Counted from the stretch's first letter, positions 35,061-47,310 are shown. The stretch: DNA of 64,000 nt from Hymenopus coronatus (GCA_030762935.1 CM060896.1:16359527-16423526); one strand, 5' to 3'. Notes: generated from the letters alone by a model not told the origin. Numbers and translations are program-made.

Positions 35061-35390
35061 GCCAATTTAAGTGAATTTTCAAATACATGTAGTTTGTTCG
35101 TGGTAAGTTGCTATTCGTTTTCTCTCGTGGCATGCAAGAGTCAAGGAATTTCCAAGTCATCACCAGAGTTCGGAAACGTAGGCACCCTAACTCCAAAAAT
35201 AGGCAGGCAAGATGCACTAAAATATTCAAAATAGGTGCTAAATAGACGCTAAATAGACGCTTAATATACTGCCTTAAAACAGTTTTAATGTGATGAGATG
35301 TCTTTATTACTTGAAATAAATACTGTTCTTTATTTTATACTTAATAATTTTAATATTAATCATTTAAATCCATGACAAAATCGTATGAAA
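35061..35390. other. Unassigned stretch
   Basis: No gene. AATAGACGCTAAATAGACGC at about 35,239 is a small direct repeat. Confidence 0.4.
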
Positions 35391-35391
35391 A

Positions 35392-35620
35392 AAATGGTAT
35401 TCTATTCACATAACATTTTCTGTCTATATCAAACTATTCTTATATAAATTTACTCTTCTATTTTAAAAGCTGTTGCTATGAGAAACAATTGAAATTCGGT
35501 TCGCTTTGCAAACGTCAGCCGTAAAATAATATACAGCTGAAACAAACATGACTTCTCGTTCGAGAACAGTTGAAGTAGTTAAAATTGAAACAAATAAACC
35601 AAAAAGTTACCTCTACAAAA
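35392..35620 (-). mobile_element. HX family right-end fragment
   Basis: GGTATTCTATTCACATAAC and AAAAGCTGTTGCTATG are right-end blocks in inverse orientation. It is truncated by the next copy. Confidence 0.6.
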
Positions 35621-35626
35621 AAGAAA

Positions 35627-36085
35627 GAATCTGATGTGTTCCACTCAAATGACTTTCTCAAAAAAAAACTTTTCTTACAAACGAGATTTGATTTGTCTAT
35701 CTCTATCAGCTTACCAGTTACATAAAAGTTACACAAAACTAATACAGAAATAAGAGGTCTTCAGAGGACATTCCCAGAAAATTCAGGATATATATTTTAC
35801 TTTTCATATAAATATCTGTAATAAACCTTAATTTAATCAAAATCGTTGCAGATATTTTTGGGAAAATCAAAATGTTAGAATTTTTTCCATGTAAAGGGTA
35901 ATTGAGGGTGGGTGTATTTTCTTGAAAATCTTCGTGTCGCATCCTTTGAAGATACTAAACTTAAATCTTGATAACACAAAATACCCTTAAATACCAAATT
36001 TGCATGCAACACGATAATTTTTAAACTACTCTTTACATGGCAAAATTGTTTAACATTTTTATTTTCTCAAAAATGGATCTACCGC
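35627..36085 (-). mobile_element. HX family fragments in opposing orientations
   Basis: AGAATCTGATGTGTTCCAC starts a minus copy with a deletion after the first 40 bases and an end near 35,965 (CTTTGAAGATACTAAAC). A short + fragment follows at about 35,975-36,085 (TTACATGGCAAAATTG, TCTCAAAAATGG). Confidence 0.65.
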
Positions 36086-36212
36086 GCCAGTCAACCTAGC
36101 AAGAATAACATTCTCCTTACATCAATGAGAGTTCGAGTGTGTGAATATCTGTAAGCAAACAATAAACAAGCATTCTGAAAAGCGTGAGAAGAAGAGGGGG
36201 GGGGGGTAAATA

Positions 36213-37016
36213 AAATTTTGATGTGTTCCATTCACATGACTTTCTCTACATCTCTGCAACAAATTATAGTTAAAAAGATTATGCTTCTACTTACTTCTTG
36301 CTAATCGAGAACAAATTGGCAGAAATAGTCTTATTACCTGCTTCCTTGTAAGTAGAGGCGAAATAAGGGAGTACCATAGGATAAAGTGAAGTCAAAAGCT
36401 GGTTGCTATATGACTGAAGTTCCTTTGTTTGCATGGACAGGAGTTGACAAATTCCTGTATGAGAAAAGCATAACTTGTTCAAAGCTGAAACCAAAAACAA
36501 CGAATACCTCAAAAACGATCAACTCCAAGAACACACATCATTCTTTACGGTTGAGTAGTTTTGCAAAATTCCGTAAAATTCATCCAGAACAACGTAGTCT
36601 TCGGAGTCTATTTCCAGAAAATTCAAAATATACATTTTATTTGTCAGCTAAACATCTTTAATATACGATATTTTAACCAAAATCATTAGAGCCATTTTTG
36701 AGACAATCAAAATTTTCGAAAAAAGTTCCATGTAAAGGTAGTTTTAGGTGTGGGGATTTTACTCAAAATCTATCTTTCCCTGGAAGATACTAAACTTAGA
36801 TACCAAGTTTTGCTATATTACCTACTTTTTATTTTTGAGTTATCGTGCTCACACGCACACCCCCGGCGCGCACGGACCTTTTTCTGAAAATGCTTTTTTT
36901 GGATACAGGGGACCCTAAAACATATATTTGCGGTGAAATCTCGGTATCGAATTTTTGGATGGAGTGCAATACCTTCTCTATACACTATGTACATGCTACG
37001 TGTAGAGAAAGTAAAA
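36213..37016 (-). mobile_element. HX family copy, full length
   Basis: From AATTTTGATGTGTTCCATTC to GTGTAGAGAAAGTAAAAA. A small internal deletion lies near 36,525-36,540, and the (CA)n block is short and broken. Confidence 0.88.
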
Positions 37017-37226
37017 ATGACATGCTTGAAAGTTGGTGATTCTTAAGAAAATTGGGTTTTAGGATAGTTTGAACAACAACAGCAACTCAGAGTAATTTGA
37101 ACTTAGCCAGCCAGTGGTTTGCTATGTTTCGCTTTCCGAGAACAATAAGAATTTGTATGAACAGTTTGCAGTATTTTCACTCCATACGGCACCACAGGTA
37201 GAAGACGCTGATTTTTTTTTTAAATT
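37017..37226. other. Unassigned gap between two HX copies
   Basis: Nothing recognised. Confidence 0.4.
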
Positions 37227-38091
37227 TTATTACTTTCTCTACACGTACTATGTATATACTGAATAGAGAAGGTATTGCATTCCACCCAAACATTCGATAC
37301 AGAGATTTTACTGGAAATACATGTTTTGGATCCCACTGAATCCAAAAAAAGCATTTTCAGAAAAAGATCCGTGTGTGGACTTCATAGCCCAAAAACGAAA
37401 ACACCGTTGAATACCGTTGGTATTTAAGTTTAATATCTTCCAAGGATGCGACACGATTTTTTTCAAAAAAAATCCCCCCAAGCCTAACTAACCTTTACAT
37501 GGAACTTTTTTCGATAATTTTGATTTTCTTAAAAATGGTGCATACTATTTTGATTAAAATATCGTATTTTAAAGATATTTACTTGACAAATAAAATGTAT
37601 ATCTTGCATTTTTTTTGGGAATAACCTCTGAAGACTACTTTATTCTGGATGAATTTTACGGAATTTTCCATAACGGCTAAAGCGTAAGAGATGGACAAAA
37701 ACTTACCACACAAAAATGCAGAGCACTTTAAAACACACAATTTATGTTATATACATTTTTTTCGTGGAGCTGATGGTTTTTTAGATATTCCTTGTTTTTG
37801 GTTTCAGCTTTGAAAAACTTATGCTTTTCTCATACAGGAATTTGTCAACTCCTGTCCATAGAAACAAAGGAACTTCAGTCACATAGCAACCAGTTTTTGA
37901 CTGTCACTTTAACCTATGGTATTCCCTTATTTCGCTTCTATACTTACAAGGAAGCAAGTAATAAAGACTATTTCTACTTATTTTTTCTCCATTAGCATGA
38001 AGTATATAGAGCATAAGTTTTTTAACAATAACTTGTTACAGAGATGTAGAGAAAGTCACGTGAATGGAACACATCAGATTTTTTTTTACAT
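37227..38091 (+). mobile_element. HX family copy, full length
   Basis: From TTATTACTTTCTCTACACG to CACATCAGATTTTTTTT. It has almost no (GT)n block (GTGTGTGG only). Confidence 0.9.
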
Positions 38092-38104
38092 ATCTTGGTC
38101 TTCG

Positions 38105-38284
38105 GGGGTAACCTACTTGGCCATCAGGAGGATAAAGCGGCGCTGGGGCGGGTTTTCTCCGGGTTCTCCGGTTTCCCCCGCCATCACATTCGACCGGTGG
38201 TCCATCTTCATTCATGTATCATCAGTGTCACCGCCTGCGGTGCCATAAGTAGTAAAATCGGGCGTTTAACACTACAAAAAAAAT
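38105..38284 (+). mobile_element. tRNA-derived SINE, family C, head truncated
   Basis: GGCGGGTTTTCTCCGGGTTC, CTTCATTCATGTATCATC and an A-run tail match family C. It begins 13 bases after the T-run end of the HX copy. Confidence 0.78.
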
Positions 38285-38339
38285 CAGGAGGATAGAAGTA
38301 ACTTAGATAGTACATAGCCACAGAAAAATACAACATTAA

Positions 38340-38430
38340 ACATCCACAGTCATAACGGGAGTCTAACCCGCGACCCTTTCAAGGCAGAACGTCAAATATC
38401 AAGTGCGCCAACGACCACGGCTACTGAGGT
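38340..38430 (-). other. tRNA-like SINE head
   Basis: The minus strand shows GTCGTTGGCGCACTTGATAT and a box-B-like GGGTTAGACTCCC. It is too short to assign, and may be an independent SINE family. Confidence 0.35.
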
Positions 38431-38454
38431 AGACGACGCTGCAATTAAATGAAT

Positions 38455-38740
38455 ATCGCTGGTCCCCTTGACCGCGTTCGCTAAAGTATCTCGCTTTGGT
38501 GCTTCGTGGCGCAGGGGACCGTGGGTTCGAGCCCCGACATGGGCAGGGTACTTGTAAATGCGTACATCTGTGTGCATTGGAAGCAAAGAGCAAACGGTAA
38601 TCAAATACAAAAAAAGAGGAAATGATAGAAAAAAAAGTGACAAAGGAGGAAAAAGAAGGTGGAATACAACGCCAGAGTCCCGAAAAAACTCCGGAACTAT
38701 ATTTTATATAAAACAATTGATAATGGAATCCATGTCTTAG
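38455..38740 (+). other. tRNA-like SINE candidate
   Basis: GTGGCGCAGGGGACC and GTGGGTTCGAGCCCCGAC resemble boxes A and B, followed by an A-rich stretch at 38,605-38,650. No second copy in the window confirms a family. Confidence 0.35.
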
Positions 38741-38773
38741 TAAAAACATTTGCTAGATACGAGGAATGAAATT

Positions 38774-39060
38774 TAAATGGCGTGTTATTTATGGACGCTC
38801 TTTAACTGCTGTGGTTCTCAGCGTCCCATGCTATATTGGGCGTGAAAGACGTCTTAATGTTGCTCAGAAACCTCTCTATCAGGCTTGAGGTTCTTTTACA
38901 TACCGTAAATCTACGACACGGGACCAACGGATTTACTTCCCTTTCGAAGGAAGCCATTCTAAAAATTGTTACGCCCGAAAAAATCCATTTTCCTCCGCCG
39001 GGTTTGAACCCGGGTATATGTGAAGCCAGCATGTTAACCTTTAAGTCACGGAGAGCGACT
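38774..39060 (-). mobile_element. tRNA-derived SINE, family A
   Basis: Nearly collinear with 48,170-48,448. The minus-strand head has GTGACTTAAAGGTTAACATG and GGGTTCAAACCCGGCGG, then GGATTTTTTCGGGCGTAAC, the GTCCCGTGTCGTAGATTTAC block, and the 3' end AATAACACGCCATTT. Confidence 0.82.
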
Positions 39061-39185
39061 CGTTCCCAACAGTTGGATTGGTTACTAGCTGAGGACTGGG
39101 GAAACTGTCTTGGCGGGAGTCGAGCCGCTGACCCTGACACGTTACCGGAGCCATCTCGCTCAATGAACAGTTTGTACAAGAGTGA

Positions 39186-39224
39186 GTAGAGAATGTCTTG
39201 TGGATGCAACACACCAGTTTTTGT
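39186..39224 (+). mobile_element. HX family right-end fragment
   Basis: GTAGAGAATGTCTTGTGGAT then GCAACACACCAGTTTTT resembles the family right end, about 39 bases only. Confidence 0.45.
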
Positions 39225-39920
39225 TTCCTGTCACTAACTTAGCGAGCACCTATGCCACACCTAACAGTGCTTGTAAAGTGATGCTCATTGAATAAGGCAA
39301 AGTTTCAAATCACGTCTGTACACGAGCAAAATCAAATGATGCTGTAACATTTGAGCACTTCAAATAACACAAAATATTTCACGATTGCATACAATCATAG
39401 TCTATTAGTGTTACCGTGTATAACTTGCTAAACTAACATTTCGAACGCATCCAGTGCAATCTGAGCACAATAATTATTAACCCAACTCTATGTGGTGTCG
39501 AAAATACATCAAACACGTAATCTAGTGGTAGATTTCTAAAGTGCATGCTCGTACCTGTCGGTAACGCAGTACTCTTCCTACTATGCCACTATGCCTACAC
39601 GTTATTCACATGTTTCATCATTTATTGTTTTCACAAATTTATTTCCAATAAAATTTCCATGCAAACATTCTGAAGTTATTTCCTACTTTATACAGAATAT
39701 GCAGTTTGGAAAGTTTAGGGGAAGGGGAATTATTTCAAGAAGAAATAATTTGATGTCTTTGCACCCAAACAATCTTGTAATAAACACATATAGCAGTAAC
39801 TACAAAGTTAATCAAAATAAAGGTTAATTGTTACTAATAATGGTTTTTACTCTTTGCTCATGCATCATTACTTACACACAGTTAATGCATTAAATAAGCA
39901 AGCGAGTGTTCTATAAAATT
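39225..39920. other. Unassigned stretch
   Basis: No gene or repeat recognised. Confidence 0.4.
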
Positions 39921-39924
39921 ACTA

Positions 39925-40328
39925 TTTATTCTGCAACAAAATTTTCTTACAAAACTTATCTACTCTTCTGTCTACTCCACGCCAATCAAGATAAATATTA
40001 ATAAAATACTCTTATTACTTATTTCCTTTAGTTAAAAGAAAAAACAATCTTGTGTTCCATTCTCATGACTCTCTACATCGCTGTAACAAATTTTTGTTAA
40101 AAAGCATATTCTTCTGTCAATTTTATGATAATCGAGATAGCAGAAATTATCCTAATTATTTTGCTTTCTTGTAAATAAAAGGAAAATATTGGAATACACT
40201 AGCCCAAAATGATAGTTAAATCTTCCAAAAGCTGGTTGCCATGTGGATGAAATCCGTTTCTATGCAGGGCCTGGAGTTTTCAAATTTCCGTGTGAGAAAA
40301 TTATAAGTATTTTGTATCTGAAACAAAT
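39925..40328 (-). mobile_element. HX family right-end fragments, two in a row
   Basis: A first piece at 39,925-40,035 is followed by a second beginning AATCTTGTGTTCCATTCTC at about 40,047 and running to the ATCTGAAACAAATATC block, where the next copy is inserted. Confidence 0.7.
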
Positions 40329-40951
40329 ATCAAAAAATCTTATGTGTTCCATTCACATGCCTTACTCTACATATCTGCAACAAATTATTGTTAAAAATCT
40401 CTTATTTCTATTTACTTCATGCTAATCGAGAAAAAAATTAACAGAAATAGTCTTATTACTTGCTTCCTTGTAAGCAGAAGCGAAATAAGGGAGTACCATA
40501 GGTTAAAGTGATAATCAAAAAGCTGGTTGCTGTGACTGAATTTCCTTTGTTTCTATGGACAGGAGTTGACAAATTCCTGTATGAGAAAAGTATGTTTTTT
40601 TAAAGGTGAAATCAAAAACAAGGAATAACTCAAAAACGACAACTCCACGAAAAAATGTAAATAACATTATAACAAAATAAAATAAATTGTGTTTTTTAAC
40701 GTACTCATAATTTGGGGTGGGGGGATTTTTCTCAAAATCTTCGTGTCGTATCGTGTTCACAGACACATGGACACACGGACACATGGATACACACACATAC
40801 ACGGACCTTTTTCTGAAAATGCTTTTTTTGGATACGAGGACCCTAAAACATATATTTCCGGTGAAATCTCGGTATCGAATTTTTGGGTGGAGTGCAATAG
40901 CTTCTCTTTACACTATGTATGTACATAGTACGTATAGAGAAAGTAAAAAAA
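40329..40951 (-). mobile_element. HX family copy with internal deletion
   Basis: Both termini are present (AAAAAATCTTATGTGTTCC and GTATAGAGAAAGTAAAA). About 230 bases of the centre are missing between TTAACGTACTCATAAT and the GGGTGGGGGGATT block. It sits inside the preceding HX fragment. Confidence 0.85.
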
Positions 40952-41247
40952 AAACAATGAGGATTTTCCATTTGAGAAAAGTATGAACACTACCTCATGT
41001 TACCGGTAGCGAACGCGCTCACGTCATACACTGGACAGGCGATATAGAAAATTAGTGTTCGTATGTGAAACGAACGTGTCCCAGTACAGCAACGCTGACA
41101 TTACAGTCTGTGAGTTATAATAAATTGTCTGCCCACTGTTTATAGCATACTTTGCCATGTGCTCGATCAGCGCAACACTATCGTCAACGGTAACCTTGTA
41201 CTGGCATTTTTCAACCAAAAACACGGAATGTCTCGGAAATGGCGATT

Positions 41248-41492
41248 CCATTCCAGCGGACCGCATATGGGATTTCTGGTTGATGAAGCGACGTTTGGGC
41301 GGATTCTCCATTTTAGTAATGTTTAACACCACGTTTACTCCATGCGGCACAGCAAGCGATGTCACTGATGATACATGGAATGAACATAGAATACAGGCGG
41401 GGGAAACCGGAGAATCCGTTGTGTCCACCACAAATCCCACCTGTGGCGTCTGGGATCGAAGTGGTCTAAGCACTCGGCCACGGCGCGGTCAT
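41248..41492. mobile_element. tRNA-derived SINE, family C, inverted pair
   Basis: A + fragment at 41,248-41,311 (GGACCGCATATGGGATTTC) is followed by a minus copy at about 41,322-41,492 that includes the head (minus-strand GCCGTGGCCGAGTGCTTAGA, a leucine/serine-type box A) and box B GTTCGATCCC-like sequence. The pair can fold back. Confidence 0.72.
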
Positions 41493-41619
41493 TTCATATC
41501 ATCCACTTCCTCAGTTTCACACCAGGCATCGGGTTGATCACCCATCCAGACTACTCTCTGATTCCTACATACGAGGAGGATAAACAGAGAAATAAATAAA
41601 TAAGGGAAGAAGAGAAAGA

Positions 41620-41913
41620 TTGATTTTGTCTATCTCTTATGGTTTACCAGTTATGTTAAAGCCACCCAGAATGAAGAAGGCCACAGAAAATTCAAGTTAT
41701 ACATTTCTGTTTGACAGGTAAAAATCTTAAGCATATCTATGGCATTTTGACCAAACTCATTATGTGCATTTTTAGAAAATTGATCATTTTGAAAGATCTC
41801 CTATATAAATAGTATTTTCCAAAAAATCTTTAAGTCATATCCTTGGAAGATACTGAAGTTGAATACCAATTTTTGTACTGAATCAAAAGTTCATTTTTCC
41901 ATATGTTGCAGAC
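41620..41913 (-). mobile_element. HX family fragment, diverged
   Basis: TTACCAGTTATGTTAAAGCC, GAAAATTCAAGTTATACATT and CCTTGGAAGATACTGAAG are HX blocks. Both ends are lost. It is one of the most diverged copies. Confidence 0.65.
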
Positions 41914-41919
41914 AATATA

Positions 41920-42779
41920 AAAAAATCTGATGTGTACCATTCACATGACTTTCTCCATATCCCTGCAACAAATAATTCTTAAAAAGCTTATAGTTCTATT
42001 TACTTTATGCTAATCAGAAAAAATTAGCAGAAATAGTCTTATTACTTGCTTCCTTGTAAGTAGAAGCGAAAGAAGGGATAACCGTAGGTTAAAGTGATAG
42101 TCAAAAACTGGTTGCTATGTCAATGAAGTTCCTTTGTCTATATGGATAGGAGTTGATAAGTTCCTGTATGAGAAAAGTATACGTTTTTCATAGCAGAAAC
42201 CAAAAATAAGGAATGTCACAAAAACGACGAACTCCACGAAAAAAATGTATATAACATAAATTGTGTGTTTTAATGTGTTCTACATTTTTTGTGAGGTAAG
42301 TTTTGTCCATTTCTTACGTTTTAGCAGTTATGCAAAATTTCGTAAAATTCACCCAGGATAAAGTAGTCTTCAAAGGCTATTCCCAGAAAATTCAAGATAC
42401 ACATTTTATTTTTCAGGTAAATACCTTTAATATACGATATTTTAATCAAAACTGTTAGAGCCATTTGTAAGAAAATCAAAATTTTCGAAATTTTTTGCAT
42501 GTAAAGGGTAGTTTGGGGTGGGAGAATTTTTCTCAAAATCTTCGCGTCGCATCTCTGGAAGAAATTAAACTTAAATACGAAGTTTGGTATTTTACCGACT
42601 TTTCGTTTTTGAGTTATCGTGTTCACAGACACACACACGCCTTTTTCTGAAAATACTTTTTTCGGATACAGGGGACCCTAAAACATATAATTCCAGTGAA
42701 ATCTCGGTATCGAATTTTTTGGTGGAGTGCAATACCTTCTCTATACACTATGTACATATCACGTGTAGAGAAAGTAAAA
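41920..42779 (-). mobile_element. HX family copy, full length
   Basis: From AAAAATCTGATGTGTACC to GTGTAGAGAAAGTAAAA. It starts a few bases after the preceding HX fragment, in the same orientation. Confidence 0.9.
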
Positions 42780-43248
42780 TGATAACGATGTAACCGCAAC
42801 CCAAAATATAAAGTAGTTGACGATTTAAAGAAGAATGAGGTGTCAACCACTATGAGTCACACTACCGTGTCAGCCAGCTTCAATCTGGTAGAGTAAGCGC
42901 GATTCAATCCAAGGCCGCTGGTGCAAGCTTTGTCGATTATAAAATAGATCTTGTCCATTGTTGATAATTTTTGTAGTGTTTTAACGCTCGCGTTTAGTAG
43001 TATGGCGCCGCAGACGATGACAGGTTGTGGTCGTTTTTGTTAATACATTGTGTAAACAATTTTAAAATCAGTCCTGTAGCAGATTTTACGTTTGACCCCG
43101 AGAATATTCTTAAACATATGAAAATTGATTTTATTACATCCCAAAATTGATGTATCGCTAATAAATAATTTTGTCACAATATATTTATGTGTCATTGTAT
43201 TTATAATATATTCCTAAATTCAATTGCATTTTATTTAAATTGCATAAT
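42780..43248. other. Unassigned stretch
   Basis: No gene or repeat recognised. Confidence 0.4.
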
Positions 43249-43250
43249 TA

Positions 43251-44415
43251 CGAGGGTAAGTCAATAAGTACCCGCATGCAATTTTTATAAATGTTTATAA
43301 GAGCAGTTGAGAACTCGTCGTTACATCACTTTTCTACATGGTCCTCTGCCTTTCAATACACTTGGTCCAGTGTTGCATAAATTTCCTGATGCTATTAGGA
43401 AAAAACTTTTTCGGCTGAGCAGCAAGTCTCACTTCTTCATCTGAGGTGAATCGATGATCTCTTATGGCATCTTTAAGTGCACCAAAATGTGATAATTCGA
43501 AGGAGAAAGATGGGGACTATATTCAGGATGGTCTAACACCTTGAAATCCATTTGCACCAATGTCTGAATACTGTGGATGACAGTTTAGGCGCGAATTGTC
43601 GCGCAACAACAGAACACCTTTCAAAAAAGATCTCGGTGGTTGGTTCAGGTCACGCAGCATCTCCTTAAACGTATACTCTTATCTGTGTGTCCTTCTAGTA
43701 AATTTCCAGTATTGCACCTTGTGTGTCCCAGAAAGGTGTGAGCATCACTTTTCCTGCGGAAGGTTGACTGTAGAATTTTTTCTTCACCGTAGAACTCCAT
43801 CCCATGTTTGGTTTCTGGTTCAAAATGGTGAATCCACGTTTCATCTACAGTGACTATTTATTTAAAGTGACGACCCAATAGGCTCTGGCAGATGACCACA
43901 CGATTGCGCTTATGTCTTCGGTGAGATGCTTTGGAACTCACCTTGCACAGACTTTACGAAAGTCTGCCCTGATATGAACAATATCATAAACAGAAACATT
44001 ACTGATTTGCAAATGGTTTGCCACTTCATCAAAATCATGCATGGCTTGGGGTTCCTCAGCGTTGCTGTTAGTACTGGATATGGTTGGGCGACTCGCTCTT
44101 TCCTAGTTCCTGCCGCTTCTTTTAACTTCTCAATTCTCGCGTAGAGCTTGTCCACATATTATGTACTAAACGTCTTCGATGGTACATCTTTGGACCATAA
44201 AATATGGATAACTGCACATTGTTCTTTCTTGGTGAAGACGGAGAGTGCAGCGGCCATTTTGACGTGTCACAGCACTAACCTAAACTGAGTGATGATGCTC
44301 AAACTATGCATAGGTAACAACAGGGAACAGTCTGTTTTTGTATGTGCGCGGAAAGTGGTACAGTCAACGTAAATAATACTACAAGTAAAGGGCGGACGCT
44401 TATTGACTTATCCTC
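43251..44415 (-). mobile_element. mariner element with both terminal inverted repeats and TA duplication
   Basis: The left end with its TA reads TACGAGGGTAAGTCAATAAG, and the inverse of the right end reads TATGAGGATAAGTCAATAAG. Both are flanked by TA (43,249-43,250 and 44,416-44,417). Length of about 1.17 kb suggests a moderately deleted mariner. The transposase lies on the minus strand. This is one of the cleanest element boundaries in the window. Confidence 0.92.
43400..44260 (-). pseudogene. mariner transposase, inactivated
   Basis: The minus strand reads FRKVCARWVPKHLTED after a stop-free join near 43,960 (the linker normally WVPHxLT), then GWSSTVKKKFYSQPSAGKVM and LTPFWDTQGAIL, the first catalytic D block (normally TVFWDxxG). 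N-terminal helix-turn-helix pieces lie near 44,000-44,150. Stops and frame changes interrupt it. It is a different subfamily from the copy at 9,108-10,374, judging by the distinct termini. Confidence 0.85.
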
Positions 44416-44589
44416 ATATCAAGGCGACTTGTATATTAATTTCATTGCATTGTGAAAATGAATTACCTATATTTGTTTTTAAAGGCTCATAAATACAACC
44501 TGCGCTATTATTTGGCTTCGACATTTATGATGGCATTCATTGTAAACTAATTTGGGCGTTGAATTCAAAATGCATCGTTTTACATGTAC

Positions 44590-44597
44590 CTATATAA
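44590..44597. repeat. 8-bp target-site duplication, left
   Basis: CTATATAA directly before the hAT terminus, repeated exactly at 47,464-47,471. Confidence 0.93.
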
Positions 44598-44939
44598 CAG
44601 TGGCGATTCGTGGTCAGTAATTTAGGTACAAAAGCTCCCTTTGTCATCGCTTTTCTTAGTCTAGCCATCCTTCGTTATACGCGATTTCACATTACATGTT
44701 CGCTTAAAGCGATTTTTAAAAAATGCTGATTTTAGCACTGTACAAATGACATAAACAGATGAATCTGTTTAAAACTATATTTTTTTTCACGTTTACCTTG
44801 AAATAGCTAATATGATTATCACATTCACTTCACGCGCTTTTGTGTTACGTGATAATTCATGAGAACCAATTACTTGCGTAATACCTGGGACACCTGTACA
44901 TGTAAATTATTGTTTATTCTAGTGGCAGTACTTGCAAGT

Positions 44940-47017
44940 TTACTGGAATGTTAGCTCTAACCGACGAGGTTTCTTCAGAAATAGTTCCATAACAACCTGC
45001 GTGAAATTTTCGTCAACATCCTTTAGAAGCATATAAAGTAACTGCTTTTCTATGGACATCATTGACAGAAAGAATAATCTTTCTTGGCCCACTGTAGATC
45101 TACAGTGAAATTTTACTGGATTTAAAGTGGAAAATGACCGTTCAACAGAAGCTGCAGTTGCTGGTTCAGTTAGAATTAGACAAGCTAATTTGTAAACTTC
45201 AGGCATTGTCCACACCAGATCTCTTTCTTTCATCATTTTCACTATTTCACCTACTGACTTTCCTTCAAAATCTTCAGAAGAGTACACAGCACTAAGTTCA
45301 TTTTTCCGACGTACCGAATCAAAATTTGAGTCATAGGTGTCCAACAATTTTGAGCAATAGTAATCAGGAAAAGATGTTCTGTAATTTTTAAATTTTGAGG
45401 AATCAGGGAGAGCAAAGAAATGAAAACTTTCGTAGTCGTAAAACCTATTTTGTATTTGATAGAATATCCTCCTAAACATAACTTCAGTAACTTCACTTGG
45501 TTCATTGTTGTTCCTTTTCTTTTGTGCTTGTTTATTTATCATTTCGGTAGAAATGCTTCGCCAAATATTTTGGAGCCCTTCTCTTCTAAAGTGTTTTTGT
45601 CTGGATTACTTTTGCATGGCAATATGCAATATCCATAGACTTGTCTTGTAATATGTTGAAGAGAGCGTCGGTATGAGCAAATATTGCCGAAAACGTTTTG
45701 AGGAGGAAGAGAGTATCTAATCACCAAAAAATAAAGAAAACCTTGTGCATTAACCAATGTATCAGGTTCCCAATCAACATTGTTTTCTGGTTCTGTTATG
45801 AATTCAAAGAATAAAATCAGGTTTACACATTGTTCTTGTATAGTGTTGACAAGGCGTGAATTGAAGTTCCAGCGTGTTGGAGCAGCTTTTGGTAAATTTT
45901 TATTCATAAGTTTCCGTTCTGTTAGTGGAATGAGAAAAATTAGAATACCCTGATAGAATTAAAAAAAAATGCACTTATCAATAGATATCCTAATACATCC
46001 TGCCTGTTGCAGAACCAAATTCAGGATATGACAGTAATAGCGAACAAATAATGCCTCTGAGGAAATGCCACTTTTACTTTAGATTGCAGATCACTTAATT
46101 GACCAGACATTACGGCCGCACCATCATTTATGTCTGAGCGACAAGTTTCTTACAAATATTAAATTGTTTAACTATTGTAAGTACATGGTTGTAAAGTGCC
46201 TCCGCAGACCTGTCTGCACTGACATCTGTAAAGCCCACGACCCTTTCTTTAACTTTCCCCGATTTGTCCACATAGCGTGAAATGGTATAGAATTGGAATT
46301 TGTTCACTATGTCTGAGCACAGATCTAGAAGAACAGCCAAAAGATTAGCGGGTGCAAGTTCTTTTGTTATACATTAATCAAAACACCCCAATCAGCCTCG
46401 ATTAAAAACTATAAATGGATGACAAAGTGCCCCGGAAAACTGTAGCATTTTTTTAAACGATCATTTAAAAGTTGATCATACGTACTGAGTAAATCCTGGT
46501 TCCCTAAGTGACAAACACCAATGAGTCTATTCAATATTTCTCAGTTCTTTGTTACCATTTCATTATGCTTTGAAATTTGAAATGATTTCTGAGCATTTAG
46601 CTGCAGGTCTACTCGTGTATTGCCAAAATTACAAACAGTGAATGCACAAAATATTTATTTTTTGTTTTCTCATGCTTAGTTAATGAACCTGTTAGAGAAA
46701 CTATGTTGTCGAATCCTTCTTGAGATCACGTGGCACTGCTTTTGTCATTACTAAAAAGAAGACGGCCAACAATAGAGTTTGTATAATTTGGGGTAACCAG
46801 TTAACAATTTGTACCTAGAATAATTGCTAATGCAAAAATGTCTGTTATACTCTCGTTTTATGTCTTGACATTTTACAGTCAGACGTGGTATTTCGGGAGT
46901 GGGCGTGCGGTTGTTTTTTATTTTAAGTTTTTCAGTAAATCCAGTCTCTAACACACGTTCTACTACGCAATCACAAGGACCACTAGCTTCAGTAACACTT
47001 ACATCGGTCATTTTCAC
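44940..47017 (-). pseudogene. hAT transposase with TTF-type zinc-finger N-terminus, inactivated
   Basis: In minus-strand order, frame 47,017-46,751 holds the N-terminus, ending YSRYKLLTGYPKLYKLYCWP (TTF-type finger region). A broken stretch follows to 46,340. Frame 46,340-46,128 has SRYVDKSGKVKERVVGFTDV and CKKLVAQT, and the next part DGAAVMSGQLSDLQSKVKVA only appears after a stop. Frame 45,907-45,539 starts at KAAPTRWNFNSRLVNTIQEQ. Frame 45,542-44,940, overlapping by 4 bases, carries the C-terminal dimerisation block LTEPATAASVERSFSTLNPV and GQERLFFLSMMSIEK. The lesions are at least two stops and two frameshifts. The family moves DNA by cut and paste with 8-bp duplications. Confidence 0.92.
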
Positions 47018-47265
47018 AAATACTTACAAGCAAAACATCACTAATACAGACTAATCACAAAATTTAGCGGTGCATTTCGACAACTAACGGATGGCATATA
47101 AGCTTCCTTCCCCCTCGCCTCTCTAGTGGAGAAGTGGGAGTGAGTGGCTATCGCTTCAACTTGCGATGGAGTACACCAGTGTTGGCCTTGCCTAGCTAGC
47201 GGAGAATGCTGAGAGCATGTTATCGTTTTAACTTTCGGTGAGGTAGAAGTACACGCGCACATCAC

Positions 47266-47307
<42 letters not shown>
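47266..47307. repeat. (AT)n microsatellite inside the hAT element
   Basis: About 20 AT dinucleotides, 160 bases from the right terminus of the hAT. Confidence 0.93.

Positions 47308-47310
<3 letters not shown>

Noticed and set aside
38802..39212. 136- and 117-residue frames on opposite strands
   Set aside because: Both lie across a SINE-A copy. No domain is present and the frames are not kept in the copy at 48,170-48,448.
1..42779. HX as a simple MITE with terminal inverted repeats at both extreme ends
   Set aside because: The inverted motif is terminal at one end but about 26 bases inside the other, and I could not find matching target duplications around full copies. The Helentron-like reading fits better, though it is not proven.
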